NCBI GenBank assembly: GCA_039812545.1
Contig: JBDIAR010000118.1
Location: 1-11,108, forward strand
DNA from: JBDIAR01 sp039812545
GTDB taxonomy: Bacteria; Actinomycetota; Actinomycetes; Actinomycetales; Dermatophilaceae
Length of the DNA stretch: 11,108 bases
Direction: 5' to 3'
The position numbers and the translations under genes are program-made. The number at the start of each line of letters is the position of its first letter. Within the stretch, counting starts at the first letter, position 1. The notes beneath the pieces were generated by a model that was given only the letters and a program-made list of their open reading frames with translations, was not told the origin of the DNA and did not search any database. Positions 1-6,484 of the stretch are shown one piece after another.

Positions 1-60
1 ACGCAGGACGAGGCATACGAACTCGTCGCGGAGTTGACGCCTCAGGTCGCCGGCCTCTGA
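1..60 (+). CDS. C-terminal end of an unidentified gene (partial)
   Basis: Frame 1 is open from the window edge and ends with TGA at 58-60, giving the last 19 residues TQDEAYELVAELTPQVAGL. The codons have the G/C-rich third positions typical of the window, and the stop is followed by a GC-rich hairpin (72-86) and then the end of a convergent gene, as expected for a real gene end. One copy of the GGCATAC heptamer (12-18) lies in it and encodes Ala-Tyr. The fragment is too short to name a family, so no function is proposed. Confidence 0.55.
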   Translation, partial: TQDEAYELVAELTPQVAGL

Positions 61-71
61 GCCGCCGGACG

Positions 72-86
72 CCGGCCGCCGGCCGG
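72..86. terminator. GC-rich hairpin between convergent genes
   Basis: CCGGCC (72-77), loop GCC (78-80) and GGCCGG (81-86) form a perfect 6-bp stem in the 34-base gap between two convergent stop codons (58-60 on + and 95-97 on -). There is no T-run on either side. Many actinobacterial terminators lack one, so a bidirectional terminator is plausible but unproven. Confidence 0.45.
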
Positions 87-94
87 GACTCGGG

Positions 95-532
95 TCAGCG
101 GTCGGCAGGCTCCAGCAGGAAGACCGGGATCTGCCGGTCGGTCGCCGCTTGGTACTCGGCATACGGCGGGAAGGTCGCGACGCACCTCGGCCACCACTGT
201 TCGCGCTCGGCGGCAGTGGCCAGTCGGGCCACGGCGGCGTGGTGCTCGGTGCCGTCCTGCAGGTCGACGGCCGGGTCGGCGATCAGGTTGTAGTACCACT
301 GCGGGTTGTCCGGCGCGCCGCCCTTGCTGGCCACAGCGGCATACACCCCGTCGTGTTCGACCCGCATGAGGGGCACCTTGCGGATGGCCCCGGATCGCGC
401 GCCGCGCATGGTGAGCAGCACGACCTGCATGCCCATGATGCCGACCGCTCGGGTGTCGCCGGCCCCCTCGATGGCCTCGACCTGATCGCGCACCCAATCC
501 GTCGGGCTGGGCTGGTATGCCGGTTCGCTCAT
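95..532 (-). CDS. Nitroreductase-family deazaflavin (F420)-dependent oxidoreductase, Ddn/DUF385 type
   Basis: The 145-residue protein matches the compact Ddn-like family (PF04075) of actinobacterial F420-dependent reductases. Family blocks are visible in order: VVLLTMRGARSG (37-48), RKVPLMRVEHDGVYAAVASKG (51-71), the PDNPQWYYNLIADP segment (74-87) and the C-terminal block FPPYAEYQAATDRQIPVFLLEP (121-142). These proteins form a small split beta-barrel that binds F420, in some members FMN or heme; the substrate here cannot be read. The ATG at 530-532 lies 42 bases after the desaturase stop on the same strand, and GAGG-type sequence precedes it, so it is probably the last gene of the reductase-desaturase operon. 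It may reduce or detoxify a quinone or lipid-derived substrate, but that is inference. Three GTATGCC heptamers (158, 338, 515) lie inside it, an unusually high density. Confidence 0.88.
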   Translation of the reverse strand: MSEPAYQPSPTDWVRDQVEAIEGAGDTRAVGIMGMQVVLLTMRGARSGAIRKVPLMRVEHDGVYAAVASKGGAPDNPQWYYNLIADPAVDLQDGTEHHAAVARLATAAEREQWWPRCVATFPPYAEYQAATDRQIPVFLLEPADR

Positions 533-553
533 CTTCGCCTACCTCGTGTCGGC

Positions 554-589
554 CTATTTCGCGTTGGGCTTGCCCTACTTGGCGTTGGG
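554..589 (-). repeat. In-frame 21-base duplication of the desaturase stop-codon region
   Basis: Read on the minus strand, the desaturase ends PNAK-stop (stop at 575-577). Exactly 21 bases later, in the same frame, the sequence again encodes PNAK followed by TAG (554-556), preceded by Gly-Lys. The two copies match over the GCCCAACGC core and differ at two of the next bases. It looks like a local tandem duplication that created a second, in-frame stop; readthrough would add only GKPNAK. Confidence 0.6.
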
Positions 590-1723
590 CAGGGACAACT
601 TGGCGATCGTCGTCCAGGACTGGGCGATCTGCCGGTGGAAGGGCCCACTGATATAGGGCAGACCGTACCGCCGGCAGATGTCCTTGATCTGCGGCGCGAT
701 CTCGGCATAGTGGTTGGACGGCATGTCGGGGAAGAGGTGGTGTTCGATTTGATGCGACAGATTTCCGGTCATGATGTGCATGACCCGGCCACCCTCGATA
801 TTGGCCGATCCGAGCATCTGCCGGATGTACCAGTCGCCCCGGGTCTCGCCCTCGATCATCTCCTCGGTGAAGGTGTCCACCCCGTCCGGGAAATGCCCGC
901 AGAAGATGACCGAATGCCCCCAGATATTGCGGATGGTGTTGGCACCGAAGGTGCCGCCGAGCGCCTGCCAGCCCCGTCCGCTGACGGCCTGGGCCAACAG
1001 CGGTGTGGCGGTGTAGTCCTTGGCCACTTGGCGAAGAGCCTTGCGGCCCAATGCTTTCAGGTCCGCGACCAGGGCGGCCTTGGACTTGCGACCGGCCTGG
1101 TATTCGTCGAGTTCGAGGTCGTACAACGCGATACCCCACTCGAAGAACGGGGCCAGGATCAAGTTGTTCGGCACGTTGAAGGCGAACCGCTTCTCCCACG
1201 GCTGGTCGGCGCTGACCCGCAGGAGGTGGTAACCCACGTCCCGGTCTTTACCCAGCACATTGGTGTATGTGTGGTGGACGTCGTTGTGGGTGTGCTTCCA
1301 GCCGGCTGCGGGCGCGACGAAATCCCATTCCCAGGTCGTGGAGTGAATATCGGGATCGCGCATCCAGTCCCACTGACCGTGAATGACGTTGTGCCCGATC
1401 TCCATGTTCTCCAGGATCTTTGCGACGCCGAGGACAGCGGTGCCGGCGAACCACGACCGCTTGCTGCGGCCGAGCACCAGGGCAGCCCGGCCGACGATTT
1501 CCAGGGCCCGCTGCGTCTTGATGACCCGGCGGATATAGGCGGCGTCCTTGGCCCCCCGACGGGACATCACCGATTCGCGAATGGCGTCCAGTTCGCGGCC
1601 CAGTTCGGCGACCTGGTCGTCACTGAGATGGGCCGCTCCCGGCGGGCGTTTGGTCGGCGCTCCGGTGGCGGCGATGACCGGCTTGCGAGGCGCGGTCACG
1701 GGTGGGGGAGCGGTCATCGTCAT
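575..1723 (-). CDS. desA3: Membrane acyl-CoA (stearoyl-CoA delta-9 type) desaturase, DesA3-like
   Basis: This 382-residue protein has the histidine boxes of diiron membrane fatty-acid desaturases: HNVIH (111-115), HNDVHH (146-151) and HQIEHH (324-329), plus WGHSVIFCGHFPDG (268-281) as in DesA3/AlkB-like bacterial enzymes. The expected role is O2-dependent insertion of a cis double bond into a long-chain acyl-CoA at the membrane, with electrons from the reductase encoded just upstream; Rv3230c/DesA3 of Mycobacterium tuberculosis is the characterised precedent. I place the start at ATG 1721-1723 because the minus strand carries GGAAGG 10 bases before it. A GTG at 1796-1798 would add 25 low-complexity residues and is less likely. 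The protein ends PNAK, not the LAA degradation tail reported for mycobacterial DesA3. The gene contains no GTATGCC heptamer, the largest gap in the window. The desA3 symbol is by homology; chain-length and position specificity are not readable. Confidence 0.9.
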   Translation of the reverse strand: MTMTAPPPVTAPRKPVIAATGAPTKRPPGAAHLSDDQVAELGRELDAIRESVMSRRGAKDAAYIRRVIKTQRALEIVGRAALVLGRSKRSWFAGTAVLGVAKILENMEIGHNVIHGQWDWMRDPDIHSTTWEWDFVAPAAGWKHTHNDVHHTYTNVLGKDRDVGYHLLRVSADQPWEKRFAFNVPNNLILAPFFEWGIALYDLELDEYQAGRKSKAALVADLKALGRKALRQVAKDYTATPLLAQAVSGRGWQALGGTFGANTIRNIWGHSVIFCGHFPDGVDTFTEEMIEGETRGDWYIRQMLGSANIEGGRVMHIMTGNLSHQIEHHLFPDMPSNHYAEIAPQIKDICRRYGLPYISGPFHRQIAQSWTTIAKLSLPNAK

Positions 1724-1813
1724 GGTTGGTCGGCCTTCCGCCGGGGGTGGACTGCTATCGAGCCTACGGGACGGGGGTACACCCGCCGACGACGCCACCG
1801 CATGTCGGCGCCG

Positions 1814-2884
1814 TCACACGTCGAGTTGGACATCGCCGGCGGCACCGGAAATGCAGGTCTGGATGAGTTCGCTCTCGTCGCCGTGCACCTCGCCGGTGCG
1901 CAGGTCGCGAACCTTGCCGGCACCCAAATGGGTCAGGCAACTGCGGCAGATTCCCATCCGGCAGCCGCTCGGCATCACGACACCGGCCGCCTCGCCGGCA
2001 TCCAGCAGGGTCGTCCCACCGTCGACCTCGACTTCCTTGTCGGATCGGGTGAAGGTCACCAGACCACCCTCGCCGCCGTCTCCGCGCAGCAGCACCGGCG
2101 CGAAGCGTTCGATGACCAGGGGATGGTCGGTTTCCGCGTCGTGCCACAGCTTCTCCGCGGCGTCCAGCAGGTCGGCGGGTCCGCAGGCGTATGCCGCCCG
2201 GGTGCGCCAGTCCGGGCAGGTCCGGTCCAGATCCGCGGTCGTCGTCAGGTCGATCCGGCCCCGTTCCGAGGTGATCCAGTGGACGACCTTCAGCCCCGAC
2301 GCCTGGGCGCCGAGGATGGCCAGTTCGTCGCGGAACAACGCGTCGTCCATGGTCCGGGAGGAGTGGATGACGACGACGTCGGCGTCCGAGCGACGACGGA
2401 CCAGGGTACGGATCATCGCCATGACGGGCGTCAGCCCGCTGCCCGCCGTGAGCATCAGCAGCGGTCGCGGATGCTCGGGGAGCACGAAGTCCCCCTCGGG
2501 CGGGGCGAGGAAGAGGACGTCGCCGGGCTTGGTGCCGCGCACCAGCGCCCGGGACACCAAACCGATGTCGCGCACCGTGATCGCCGGATCGTCCCCGGCC
2601 GCCGTGGACAGCGAGTAACTGCGCCAATGCCGCACGCCGTCGATCTCGACGCCGATCCGCGCCCACTGACCGGCCTGGTGTTTGAGCCAGCCGCGGCCGG
2701 GTCGGAAGTGGATGGTGGCGGTGCCGGGGGTTTCGTGGTCGACGCGGGAGACGATCCCGCGCAACTGGCGCGCGGAGAGGATCGGGTCGAGCAGTCCGAG
2801 GAAGTCTTCGGGTGACAACGGAGTCGTGAAGACCTTTGCGGCGCGGGTGACGGCACGCAGACGCGACTCACGAGGTTTCGGCAT
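1814..2884 (-). CDS. NADPH:flavin/2Fe-2S oxidoreductase, electron donor to the desaturase (Rv3230c-like)
   Basis: The 356-residue protein combines a ferredoxin-reductase module with a C-terminal plant-type ferredoxin. Visible parts are the flavin-binding RSYSLS (88-93), the nucleotide-binding TAGSGLTPVMAM (146-157), CGP (234-236), and a 2Fe-2S site with Cys308, Cys313, Cys316 and Cys344 in the CX4CX2C...C arrangement. Its best-known relative, Rv3230c, passes NADPH electrons to DesA3, and here it lies directly upstream of the DesA3-like gene on the same strand. The stop (1814-1816) is 90 bases before the chosen desaturase start. Start choice is uncertain: AGGAGG (2897-2902, read on minus) is 12 bases before ATG 2884 and only 3 before ATG 2893, which would add MCR. 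I prefer 2884. A GTATGCC heptamer spans this start codon (2880-2886). Confidence 0.88.
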   Translation of the reverse strand: MPKPRESRLRAVTRAAKVFTTPLSPEDFLGLLDPILSARQLRGIVSRVDHETPGTATIHFRPGRGWLKHQAGQWARIGVEIDGVRHWRSYSLSTAAGDDPAITVRDIGLVSRALVRGTKPGDVLFLAPPEGDFVLPEHPRPLLMLTAGSGLTPVMAMIRTLVRRRSDADVVVIHSSRTMDDALFRDELAILGAQASGLKVVHWITSERGRIDLTTTADLDRTCPDWRTRAAYACGPADLLDAAEKLWHDAETDHPLVIERFAPVLLRGDGGEGGLVTFTRSDKEVEVDGGTTLLDAGEAAGVVMPSGCRMGICRSCLTHLGAGKVRDLRTGEVHGDESELIQTCISGAAGDVQLDV

Positions 2885-2971
2885 ACGGCACATATTCCTC
2901 CTGCGCCGGCGGTGCCCGCCAGCCGGGTCGGCACTACGCTTCGAGCCGGGAGGCCGCAGAGAGGAGCACCA
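2885..2971. promoter_or_regulatory. Divergent promoter region between the desaturase operon and fprA
   Basis: These 87 bases separate two divergent redox genes, so both promoters should lie here or just inside the neighbouring reading frames. On the + strand TACGCT (2935-2940) fits the actinobacterial TAnnnT -10 form, but no convincing -35 box is seen 17-18 bases before it. On the minus strand I see no good -10 box. No clear operator palindrome is visible. The shared region makes co-regulation of the two loci possible. Confidence 0.35.
2961..2966 (+). promoter_or_regulatory. Ribosome binding site that fixes the fprA start
   Basis: GAGGAG ends 5 bases before GTG 2972-2974. This spacing, and the resulting protein length of 457 residues against 456 for Mycobacterium tuberculosis FprA, decide the start over the upstream ATG at 2912. 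Confidence 0.75.
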
Positions 2972-4345
2972 GTGCACGAGCCGCTACGCGTGGTCGTCGT
3001 CGGAGCCGGGCCGGCCGGCATCTACACCGCCGAGGCCCTGGTGGGTCAGGACACCTGGCCGGTTCGGGTGGACATCCTGGATCGGTTGCCAACTCCGTTC
3101 GGCCTGTTGCGCTACGGGGTCGCACCCGATCACGTGAAGATCAAGTCGATCGACCGGTCCCTGCAGCGGATCCTCGACCACGACGGCGTTCGGTTCTTCG
3201 GCAATGTCGAGTGCGGCCGGGACGTGACGGCGGACGAGTTGCGTGAGCGATATCACGCGGTGGTGTATGCCTTCGGGGCGGCCACCGATCGTCGGTTGGG
3301 GATCCCGGGGGAAGATCTGATCGGGAGTATCTCGGCGCGCGAGTTCGTCGCCTGGTACAACGGCTACCCGGACGAGGCGATGCCCGAGAGCGCGCTGACC
3401 CACCCCGGCGTGGCGATCATCGGGCTGGGCAATGTCGCCCTCGACGTTGCGCGCGTGCTGGCCAAACCGGTCGGCGAGCTCACGCATACCGACATGCCGG
3501 ACGCGGTGTTGCGCGCCCTGCATACCTCGATCGTCACCGACATCCACCTGGTCGGGCGCGGACGCCCCGTCGCGGCGAAATTCACCACGAAGGAGCTGCG
3601 CGAGTTCGGCGAGGTCGAGGGGCTGGACATCGTCGTCGACCCGGACGATCTGTTCCTCACACCGCAGGAGGAGTCGGTCGTCGCCGCCGATCCGACCGCC
3701 GCGCGCAATCTGGACGTGTTGCGGGAGTGGGCCGCGCGACCGCGGGTGGCGGGACATCGACGGCTGCACTTCCACTTCGGGACCCGTCCGGTGGAGATCG
3801 TCGCGGACGCGGGCGGCGACCCGGACCGGATCGCCCACCTGCGGGTCGAACACCACGTCGAGCGGCCCGTGCCGCGCCCTGAGGACCAGCCCGAGACCCT
3901 CGACGTCGCGCTCGTCCTGCGGGCCATCGGCTATCTCGGGGTACCGATGGACGGGGTTCCGTTCGACGACGCGCGCGGCGTGGTGCCGACCGATGCCTCC
4001 CGGGTACTGCGAGACGGCGCGGTGTCGGTGGGGGAGTATGCCGCGGGGTGGATCAGCCGGGGCGCGACCGGGGTGATCGGGACGAATCGAGCCGACGGCA
4101 AGGCGGTAGCGGCGACCATCGTCGCAGACGCCGACGAATTGCTGGCCCGGACGACGTCGACCGCCGATCTGGCCGACCTGCTGAGCGAGCGCGTGCCCGA
4201 ACTGGTGACCCTCGAAGGGTGGTCCGCGATCGACACGGCCGAACGCGAACTCGGCGCCCAGACCGGTCGAGCCCGCGCCAAAATCGCCGAAACCGACGGG
4301 CTCCTTGCCGCGGCTCAAGCCGCGGACAACGCCCCACCCAGCTGA
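2972..4345 (+). CDS. fprA: NADPH-ferredoxin reductase of the FprA / adrenodoxin-reductase family
   Basis: The 457-residue protein follows mycobacterial FprA almost end to end. It has an FAD-binding GAGPAG (11-16), the family block LPTPFGLLRYGVAPDH (39-54), VKIKSI (55-60), FFGNV (75-79), an NADPH-domain GLGNVALDVAR (151-161) and the C-terminal FAD-contacting block WISRGATGVIGTNRADGK (360-377). Such soluble enzymes transfer electrons from NADPH through FAD to ferredoxins that serve cytochromes P450 or other oxygenases; no ferredoxin gene is in the window. One family detail differs: the Arg-Arg pair in VGRRGP, which contacts the NADP 2'-phosphate, reads VGRGRP here (194-199). The start is GTG 2972, supported by GAGGAG upstream. 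The gene diverges from the desaturase reductase and is followed 40 bases later by a lipoprotein gene. Two GTATGCC heptamers (3265, 4036) encode Tyr-Ala. Confidence 0.93.
   Translation: MHEPLRVVVVGAGPAGIYTAEALVGQDTWPVRVDILDRLPTPFGLLRYGVAPDHVKIKSIDRSLQRILDHDGVRFFGNVECGRDVTADELRERYHAVVYAFGAATDRRLGIPGEDLIGSISAREFVAWYNGYPDEAMPESALTHPGVAIIGLGNVALDVARVLAKPVGELTHTDMPDAVLRALHTSIVTDIHLVGRGRPVAAKFTTKELREFGEVEGLDIVVDPDDLFLTPQEESVVAADPTAARNLDVLREWAARPRVAGHRRLHFHFGTRPVEIVADAGGDPDRIAHLRVEHHVERPVPRPEDQPETLDVALVLRAIGYLGVPMDGVPFDDARGVVPTDASRVLRDGAVSVGEYAAGWISRGATGVIGTNRADGKAVAATIVADADELLARTTSTADLADLLSERVPELVTLEGWSAIDTAERELGAQTGRARAKIAETDGLLAAAQAADNAPPS
4308..4325 (+). terminator. GC-rich hairpin in the last codons of fprA
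   Basis: CCGCGGC (4308-4314), loop TCAA (4315-4318) and GCCGCGG (4319-4325) form a perfect 7-bp stem inside codons for the Ala-rich C-terminus, ending 18 bases before the fprA stop codon. No T-run follows. It may attenuate or end transcription ahead of the separately promoted lipoprotein gene, or simply reflect Ala-rich coding. Confidence 0.35.
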
Positions 4346-4373
4346 CACGCGACGGATCTGCCCGTCTCGGCGA

Positions 4374-4379
4374 TAGCCT
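4374..4379 (+). promoter_or_regulatory. -10 box TAGCCT for a leaderless lipoprotein transcript
   Basis: TAGCCT fits TAnnnT and is followed by 6 bases and then ATG 4386, the spacing expected if transcription starts at the A of the start codon. No Shine-Dalgarno sequence precedes that ATG. The -35 area (GACGGA, 4351-4356, 17-base spacer) is weak. Confidence 0.5.
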
Positions 4380-4385
4380 GTGGCC

Positions 4386-4808
4386 ATGCTGAAGCCGATG
4401 ACCCGAAAGTCCACCGCCTTGTTCGCCGCGACCGGTCTCGCCCTTGTCCTTCCGCTGACCGCCTGCGGCGGCGGGAATAGCCCCGCGAGCTACTGCGACG
4501 CGGTCAAGGCCGTCCAGAACGACGCGTCGTTGAAGAACTTGGACCCGACCAAGGACCCGGAGACGTTCAAGAAGGGCGTTGAGGCGATGAAGAAGGTCGC
4601 CGCCGTTGCGCCGGACGCGGTCAAGGCCAACTGGGATTCCGTGGTCGCCGCGTTCGACAAGCTCGCCTCGATGGATCTCAACGCCCTCAAGAACGATCCG
4701 ACCAAGGCGATGGAAGTGCTCAAGTCGTTCGACGCGACCAAGCTGCAGGACGACACGAAGAAGATCACCGACAACGTCAAGTCGGAGTGCGGGATCACGC
4801 TGTCCTGA
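4386..4808 (+). CDS. Small putative secreted lipoprotein
   Basis: The 140-residue product begins with a basic segment (MLKPMTRK), a hydrophobic stretch (11-24) and a lipobox LTAC, with Cys27 as the predicted lipidated residue. It should be exported, lipidated and anchored to the outer face of the membrane. The mature part is charged, rich in Lys, Asp and Ala, probably helical, with just two cysteines (Cys37 in YCDAV and Cys135 near the end) that could form a disulfide. I know similar small YCDAV-type lipoproteins in actinobacteria only as uncharacterised proteins. The start at 4386 is preferred because of the TAGCCT box 6 bases upstream; GTG 4380 and ATG 4398 are alternatives. Its stop is 6 bases from the stop of the convergent Hsp70 gene. 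No GTATGCC heptamer lies in it. Confidence 0.85.
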   Translation: MLKPMTRKSTALFAATGLALVLPLTACGGGNSPASYCDAVKAVQNDASLKNLDPTKDPETFKKGVEAMKKVAAVAPDAVKANWDSVVAAFDKLASMDLNALKNDPTKAMEVLKSFDATKLQDDTKKITDNVKSECGITLS

Positions 4809-4814
4809 GCGGGG

Positions 4815-6368
4815 TCACCCGGCGGTTGGGCCCTCGCCCGACCGGTCCAGGGCGAACCGGCGGGTATGCCCGGTGTCCAGATTGGTGATGGTCACCTCGA
4901 CGATGCCGTGACGGTCGATGGCATACCGCTCCTCGACGAGCGGACCATGACCCAAACGGGACACCTCGACGTCTTGTAGACCCTCAGAGACCCCTTCCAG
5001 GGCGGCGTCGAACGGGAAGAGCACCTCGGCGAAGGGGACGAGGTCCCCCTTGGGCTGCCCGGCGTCGTCGAGCGCGGCATACTCCACGAACCGGAACCAG
5101 CCGAGGTTGTGGACGGCGCGATACCGACGGGTGGCCACCACGGCCACCTCGTCACCGGAACCGGCCAGCACGTCGTCGCGGGTGAACACCTCGTCGAACT
5201 GCAGGGCCGTGCCCTCGCTCGCCTCGCGGTACACCCCGAACCCGCGGGACAGGCGATCGGTCAGCGAGTAGCCCGCCACCGGATCCGCGGCAATCGCCAA
5301 ACCGATGGCCGTCGACGCCGCCGGATAGGGCGAGCGGAACACCCGACGCCCGAACTTGGACCGCAACACCCGCGGCACCAACGGCAACCCGCTCGCGCCG
5401 CCGACCAGGTAGATCCCCGCGATGTCGGCGAGTTCGTCGCCGCCGGTCTCGTCCAGCACCCCGACGAGGGGCGCCATCGCCTCGATCGTCTGCTCGACCA
5501 GGGGAGTGGCATCGCTCTCGAACGCGGCCACGGGCACGGTGACGGCGCGGTCGGCCACGTCCACGACGATCCGTTTGGTTTGCGGCGAGAGTCGTTCCTT
5601 GGCATCTCGGCACTCGTCGAGGAGCACGGCGTATGCCGTGGGGTCCAGTTCGTCGGGACGCGTCCCGGCCACGCTGAGCGCGGTGCCGGCCAGGGACGCG
5701 TCGAAGTCGTCACCACCGAGCCGGTTGATCCCCACCGAGTTCAGGACCTCGTGATCCGTGCCGTCGGCGCGCACGAGCGAGGCGTCGAACGTGCCCCCGC
5801 CCAGGTCGTAGACCAGCACTCGGGTCCGCTTCGAGGTCACCGCGCGGCCCTGCCGATGGGTGAACTCGAAACCGGCCGCGCTCGGCTCGTTCATCATGCC
5901 CAGGACGGTGAACCCGGCCCGCCGGAACGCCTCCAGGGTGATGAACCGTTGGGCGCCATGGGCGTGGGCCGGAACGGCGATAACCACCTCGATCGGAGTC
6001 TCACCGTCGAGTTCACCGTAAGAGTGCAGGCTGGAGGACTCGGCCAGCGCCGCCCGCAGGGCCACCAGATACCCGGTCAGGAGGTCGGAAATCGGCACCG
6101 CGCGCTCGCCGACGGCCACCGGGCTGGTCAACGTCACGTCCGGCGCCGCGAGCGCCCGTTTGAAGGATCGCACCATGGGAGCCCCGGCCGCACCCGCGTC
6201 GAGAGCCTCGAACCCGTACACCAGGTCCCCGTCCCGCAGTGCGACGACCGAGGGGAAATGGTCGCTCGGATCTCCGTCGTGGTCGGCGAAGGTGACCACC
6301 GGATAATTGCCTCGATCGACGAGGGCCACGAGGGTGCGAGTGGTTCCGAAATCTATCCCTAGACGCAT
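4815..6368 (-). CDS. Hsp70-family (DnaK-like) ATPase without the lid domain
   Basis: The 517-residue protein has the actin-fold ATPase motifs of Hsp70: phosphate-1 GIDFGTTRTLVAL (4-16), Lys70 in SFKRAL matching the catalytic lysine of DnaK, EPSAAG (161-166), phosphate-2 DLGGGTFDAS (188-197), GGDDFD (218-223) and the adenosine motif VGGASGLPLVPRVL (322-335). After about residue 365 only some 150 residues remain, enough for a beta-type substrate domain (FGVY, ATRRYRAVHNLGWFRF) but not the helical lid of the 600-plus-residue DnaK. It is therefore a divergent Hsp70-like protein, perhaps a specialised chaperone or ATP-dependent regulator; its client is unknown. No DnaJ, GrpE or HspR gene adjoins it. 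It is a single-gene unit, divergent from the transporter gene and convergent with the lipoprotein gene. Four GTATGCC heptamers lie in it. Confidence 0.9.
   Translation of the reverse strand: MRLGIDFGTTRTLVALVDRGNYPVVTFADHDGDPSDHFPSVVALRDGDLVYGFEALDAGAAGAPMVRSFKRALAAPDVTLTSPVAVGERAVPISDLLTGYLVALRAALAESSSLHSYGELDGETPIEVVIAVPAHAHGAQRFITLEAFRRAGFTVLGMMNEPSAAGFEFTHRQGRAVTSKRTRVLVYDLGGGTFDASLVRADGTDHEVLNSVGINRLGGDDFDASLAGTALSVAGTRPDELDPTAYAVLLDECRDAKERLSPQTKRIVVDVADRAVTVPVAAFESDATPLVEQTIEAMAPLVGVLDETGGDELADIAGIYLVGGASGLPLVPRVLRSKFGRRVFRSPYPAASTAIGLAIAADPVAGYSLTDRLSRGFGVYREASEGTALQFDEVFTRDDVLAGSGDEVAVVATRRYRAVHNLGWFRFVEYAALDDAGQPKGDLVPFAEVLFPFDAALEGVSEGLQDVEVSRLGHGPLVEERYAIDRHGIVEVTITNLDTGHTRRFALDRSGEGPTAG
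4823..4844 (+). terminator. Hairpin downstream of the lipoprotein gene, inside the Hsp70 3' end
   Basis: CGGTTGGGC (4823-4831), loop CCTC (4832-4835) and GCCCGACCG (4836-4844) form a 9-bp stem with one T-G wobble, starting 14 bases after the lipoprotein stop. It overlaps the last Hsp70 codons on the other strand. No T-run follows. With only 6 bases between the two stops, any terminator must overlap a gene, and this is the best candidate. Confidence 0.45.
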
Positions 6369-6374
6369 ACTTCG

Positions 6375-6380
6375 ACCTTA
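6375..6380 (-). promoter_or_regulatory. -10 box TAAGGT for the Hsp70-family gene
   Basis: Read on the minus strand, TAAGGT is followed by 6 bases (CGAAGT) and then ATG 6368. This is again the spacing of a leaderless transcript, and no Shine-Dalgarno sequence is present. No inverted repeat resembling the HspR (HAIR) or CIRCE heat-shock operators was seen in 6369-6484. Confidence 0.5.
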
Positions 6381-6472
6381 CCGAGGGCACCGCCATGCCC
6401 TGGTGTGACGTCCACGACCGCGGCCCGGATCTGCATTCGGGTGCTTCGTCCGCTTCGTCACTTTCGATGTGA

Positions 6473-6478
6473 CAGGCT
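6473..6478 (+). promoter_or_regulatory. Possible -10 box CAGGCT for the first transporter gene
   Basis: CAGGCT keeps the key A and final T of TAnnnT, and lies 6 bases before ATG 6485, the geometry seen at other genes here. The first position is C instead of T. A short direct repeat CTTCGTC (6444-6450 and 6453-6459) lies just upstream, near the -35 area; its role is unknown. Confidence 0.3.
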
Positions 6479-6484
6479 GACGCC

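Noticed and set aside
42..1199. A 385-codon minus-strand frame overlapping the F420-type gene and the desaturase
   Set aside because: It runs out of frame through two real genes and its Arg/Pro/Gly-rich translation has no motif.
1724..1798. GTG at 1796-1798 as the desaturase start
   Set aside because: It would add 25 residues of Ser/Pro-rich sequence without a ribosome binding site; ATG 1723 has GGAAGG 10 bases upstream.
149..2815. An 888-codon open frame on the + strand opposite the desaturase operon
   Set aside because: It is the antisense shadow of three well-recognised minus-strand genes. Its translation is low-complexity (rich in Gly, Arg, Val, His, Asp) with no family motif; long antisense frames are normal at this GC content.
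2912..2971. ATG 2912 as the fprA start
   Set aside because: GTG 2972 has GAGGAG 5 bases upstream, puts the FAD-binding strand at the usual distance from the N-terminus, and gives the family length.
5109..6362. A 417-codon + strand frame opposite the Hsp70-like gene
   Set aside because: Antisense shadow; the minus-strand Hsp70 motifs are unambiguous.
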